Below, in pieces: positions 39,097 to 41,097 of a stretch of 41,097 bases of DNA (position 1 is its first letter; each line of letters opens with the position of its first letter). The position numbers were made by a program, and so were the translations under genes. Below the pieces are notes generated by a model. It ran no database searches, had not been told where the DNA came from, and worked only from the letters and a program-made list of their open reading frames with translations. Location of the stretch: positions 1 to 41,097 of the forward strand of contig JAAYXB010000053.1 of the NCBI GenBank assembly GCA_012516125.1. Reading direction: 5' to 3'. This DNA comes from Bacillota bacterium (GTDB taxonomy: Bacteria; Bacillota; SHA-98; UBA4971).

Positions 39097-40572
39097 ATGC
39101 AGGTCGATCTCTCTTTCTGCAGGCGGGAGTTTCCCGCACTTGACCTTCGAGTGAACGGACACATGGCGGCGTACTTCGATGGTCCTGGCGGCACGCAGGT
39201 CCCGACCCGGGTGATCGAAGCGGTCGCGCGATACTACAGAGAAGCGAATGCCAACTGCCACGGCGAGTTCGCAACGAGCCGCCGCACGGACGAAATCATA
39301 GCCGCCGCGCGACAAGCCGCGGCGGACATGCTCGGAGCGGCTTCGGCAGACGAGATCGCCTTTGGCCCGAACATGACCACATTGAATTTCGCTCTGTCGC
39401 GCGCCCTGGGGCGCGCGCTCGCGCCCGGCGACGAAATCGTCATTACAGACCTCGATCACGAGGCAAACCGCAGCCCCTGGCAGGCCCTTGAGGAGAAGGG
39501 CGTAATCGTGAGGTCCGTCCGCGTGAACTTGCCCGAGTGCACGCTCGACTATGACGACCTGGAGACGGCGGTCACCACGCGGACCAAGGTGGTGGCGTTG
39601 GGATACGCGTCCAACGCGGTCGGGACCATCAATGACGTGAAGCGCGCGGCTTCGCTCGCCCACTCCGTCGGGGCGGTATGCGTGGTCGACGCGGTCCACT
39701 ATGCGCTGCACGGAGCCATCGATGTGCGTGACATCGGGTGCGATTTCCTGCTGTGCTCCGCGTACAAGTTCTTCGGGCCGCACGTGGGCATCCTTTACGG
39801 TCGCCGCGACGCGTTTGAGGGCCTTGCCACATACAGGGTGCGCCCCCAGAGCCCGAAGCCTCCGCACAAGATCGAGACCGGCACGCTGAACCACGAGGGC
39901 ATAGCCGGCGTCATCGAGGCGATAGAGTTCATCGCCGATCTCGGGACTGCGGTTCAGCCGCTGGCAGCGGCCCTCCCCGAGAGCGCGAGTGAAGGCGCCG
40001 CCACACTAGTAGTCTGCTCCAAAACCGCCCGTGCCGCGCCTATGGGACAATCGGTACGCCGCCTAGCTGCGGATTTGCGGGCTGAGCCTGCAGTCGCTAG
40101 AGTCGCGCGCGAGTTTCGGAGCACGCTTCTAGAGGCCAGCGCGCCCCAACCGGCACCGGGCGCAGTACAACCACCGGATGCTGATCACAAGGCGAAAGAG
40201 CCCGCAAGTCGAAGGTCGCGCGTCCTTGCAGGCTTCGCCGCCATCGAACTCCACGAGCGACCGCTCTTTTCCATGCTTATGGACGGGCTGGCCTCGATCC
40301 CCGGAGTGACCGTGTACGGGCTTCCGGCTCACGGTGAGCGGACCCCAACCGTGTCGTTCACCATGGCGGGCAGGCGCCCGGCGGACGTCGCCAAATTCCT
40401 TGGAGACCGGGGCATCTTCGTTTGGCACGGCGACTTCTACGCCACGACCCTCATCGAGCGCCTCGGCCTCGCCGAGAGCGGCGGAGTCGTGAGGGTCGGC
40501 ATAGCGCCCTACAACACGGCCGAAGAGGTGAGCCGGCTGCTTGGGGCCCTGAGGGAGTATGCAGGCAACTAA
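39097..40572 (+). CDS. Class V aminotransferase / cysteine desulfurase-like protein
   Basis: PLP-dependent fold-type I enzyme of the cysteine-desulfurase-like branch (the group marked by an N-terminal YFDGPGGTQVP, here 26-36). The PLP lysine is Lys224 in SAYKFFGPH; Asp198 and His201 in VVDAVHYALHG hold the ring; N-A-N-x-H-G-x-F-A-T-S-R-R (50-63) and PNMTTLNFALSRA are family blocks. The C-terminal domain VYGLP...TVSFTM...GIFVWHGDFYA is intact. Residues ~284-372 form an insert of low conservation between the two domains; length 491 against roughly 400-415 usual. ATG at 39097 is 9 nt after AAGGAGG. Convergent with a NifU-like remnant, which favours a role in sulfur transfer, but the substrate is unproven. 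Confidence 0.9.
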   Translation: MQVDLSFCRREFPALDLRVNGHMAAYFDGPGGTQVPTRVIEAVARYYREANANCHGEFATSRRTDEIIAAARQAAADMLGAASADEIAFGPNMTTLNFALSRALGRALAPGDEIVITDLDHEANRSPWQALEEKGVIVRSVRVNLPECTLDYDDLETAVTTRTKVVALGYASNAVGTINDVKRAASLAHSVGAVCVVDAVHYALHGAIDVRDIGCDFLLCSAYKFFGPHVGILYGRRDAFEGLATYRVRPQSPKPPHKIETGTLNHEGIAGVIEAIEFIADLGTAVQPLAAALPESASEGAATLVVCSKTARAAPMGQSVRRLAADLRAEPAVARVAREFRSTLLEASAPQPAPGAVQPPDADHKAKEPASRRSRVLAGFAAIELHERPLFSMLMDGLASIPGVTVYGLPAHGERTPTVSFTMAGRRPADVAKFLGDRGIFVWHGDFYATTLIERLGLAESGGVVRVGIAPYNTAEEVSRLLGALREYAGN

Positions 40573-40624
40573 AGGGCCGGATAAGGGGGTGAGGAGCGAC
40601 TTGGGGAGATCGTTGTCAAAGGCG

Positions 40625-40745
40625 AAGTGAGGGTGCAGAAATGCTCCCGACCTTTGGGAGGGGTTGCCGGTGACTCAAAGAAAGAGCGCAACACCGGCAA
40701 CCCGGCGACTACTGGAAGAGGGGCGAGCGCTAACGCACCCTCACT
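40625..40745 (+). repeat. 121-nt palindromic element containing repeat copy A
   Basis: Starts with the 49-nt dispersed repeat (40625-40673; 3 mismatches to copy B). The ends pair: AGTGAGGGTGC (40626-40636) with GCACCCTCACT (40735-40745). Inside are a CTCCC/GGGAG hairpin (40644-40660) and a perfect 12-bp inverted repeat GGGTTGCCGGTG/CACCGGCAACCC (40661-40672 and 40692-40703). It fills the gap between the convergent aminotransferase and NifU-like remnant and overlaps the latter's stop codon. Confidence 0.85.
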
Positions 40746-40959
40746 CAGCGGCTGTTGGAGTTTGCTGATCCCCGGGCGTACGCGCCCCGGGCTTTGAAAT
40801 ATAGTCGAGGATCGCCAGGCGAAGCGCCGCGGGGCCCAGCACGGAACAGTGGATTTTCTGATCCGGGAGGCCGCCGAGGGCCTTGATAATGTCTTCCTCG
40901 CCAATTTGGTAGGCTTCCTCGAGAGTTTTTCCTATGGCAAGTTCAGTGGTTACACTGCT
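40741..40959 (-). pseudogene. C-terminal remnant of a NifU/IscU-type Fe-S scaffold gene
   Basis: The minus-strand frame reads SSVTTELAIGKTLEEAYQIG, then EEDIIKALGGLPDQKIHCSVLG, a close match to the last third of NifU/IscU-like scaffold proteins, including the conserved ALGGLPxxKIHCSVL with the ligand Cys. The upstream two thirds, with the other Cys ligands and the GCGAAIA-type block, are absent. Homology stops at 40959, exactly where repeat copy B begins. The frame stays open to a TGA at 41023-41025 but has no ATG, GTG or TTG. It therefore looks like a remnant cut by repeat insertion or recombination, unless the rest lies beyond the right edge. Confidence 0.85.
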
Positions 40960-41008
40960 AAGTGGGGGTGCAAAAATGCTCCCGACTTTTGGGAGGGGTT
41001 GCCGGTGA
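40960..41008 (+). repeat. 49-nt dispersed repeat, copy B
   Basis: Matches copy A at 40625-40673 in 46 of 49 positions, in the same orientation, 335 bp apart. It begins at the break in the NifU-like remnant and ends where an 89-bp inverted-repeat element starts. Only the left arm is present; the pairing right arm seen for copy A is missing. Confidence 0.9.
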
Positions 41009-41097
41009 TTGCACGAGGGGTGTCAAAATCCGGCCACTGGCCGGACGGGCCGGATTTTGTCAAGGCGCCCCGCTTGGGGCGCCGTCCCCGAGTGCAA
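41009..41097. mobile_element. 89-bp terminal-inverted-repeat element (MITE-like), at window edge
   Basis: Ends TTGCACgaGGGG (41009-41020) and CCCCgaGTGCAA (41086-41097) are inverted repeats with a central mismatch. Inside are AAAATCCGGCC/GGCCGGATTTT (41025-41035 and 41048-41058) and GGCGCCCC/GGGGCGCC (41064-41083). There is no coding capacity. Because the right end coincides with the window edge, a longer element cannot be excluded. Confidence 0.55.

Noticed and set aside
38753..39274. 173-codon minus-strand frame overlapping the aminotransferase start
   Set aside because: Low-complexity Arg/Ser/Pro content, no ribosome-binding site, and conflict with the well-supported plus-strand gene.
40569..40904. 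111-codon minus-strand open frame after the aminotransferase
   Set aside because: Another minus-strand frame here encodes an unmistakable NifU/IscU C-terminus, and part of this frame lies over the palindromic element.

Overview
The window is the main translation/transcription supercluster of a GC-rich bacterium, almost all of it on the minus strand. Several traits point to a Gram-positive Bacillota lineage, probably a clostridial or related deep-branching class. S12 carries the Bacillus-type internal insertion, S14 is the short zinc form (RpsZ), a YbxF-like L7Ae protein follows rpoC, a small KOW protein lies between map and infA, the ECF transporter module follows rplQ, and an L10-type leader precedes rplJ. 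S4, S14, L24, L33 and L36 all keep their zinc-binding cysteines. The species cannot be named from the sequence.

Layout in the direction of transcription (right to left). A tRNA cluster Tyr-Gly-Thr (38.4-38.15 kb) has its own strong promoter. A 618-bp spacer with a second promoter leads to rpmG-secE-nusG-rplK-rplA. The next spacer is 861 bp and holds an L10 leader, a strong hairpin and a dispersed repeat. It is followed by rplJ-rplL, a hairpin, a consensus promoter and rpoB-rpoC. Another consensus promoter at 24.5 kb starts the L7Ae-like gene, rpsL, rpsG, fusA, tuf, and then the S10, spc and alpha gene sets in classical order: rpsJ, rplCDWB, rpsS, rplV, rpsC, rplP, rpmC, rpsQ, rplNXE, rpsZ, rpsH, rplFR, rpsE, rpmD, rplO, secY, adk, map, KOW gene, infA, rpmJ, rpsM, rpsK, rpsD, rpoA, rplQ. 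A rho-independent terminator follows rplQ. Then come ecfA1, ecfA2 and ecfT (the energy-coupling module for vitamin or metal uptake) and truA, which runs off the left edge.

The right end (38.4-41.1 kb) differs in character. A plus-strand class V aminotransferase / cysteine-desulfurase-like gene is convergent with a minus-strand remnant of a NifU/IscU-type scaffold gene. That remnant has lost its 5' part exactly where a dispersed repeat and an 89-bp inverted-repeat element begin.

The genes together supply ribosomal proteins, RNA polymerase core, elongation and initiation factors, protein export (SecY/SecE), nucleotide balance (Adk), N-terminal Met removal and tRNA pseudouridylation. No defence system, phage or complete mobile element is visible. 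The unusual content lies in the spacers and in protein extensions: a 49-nt structured repeat in three copies, a relic duplication of nusG, long acidic tails on RpoB and RpoC, a four-cysteine loop in EF-Tu, and an unusual insert in the aminotransferase.
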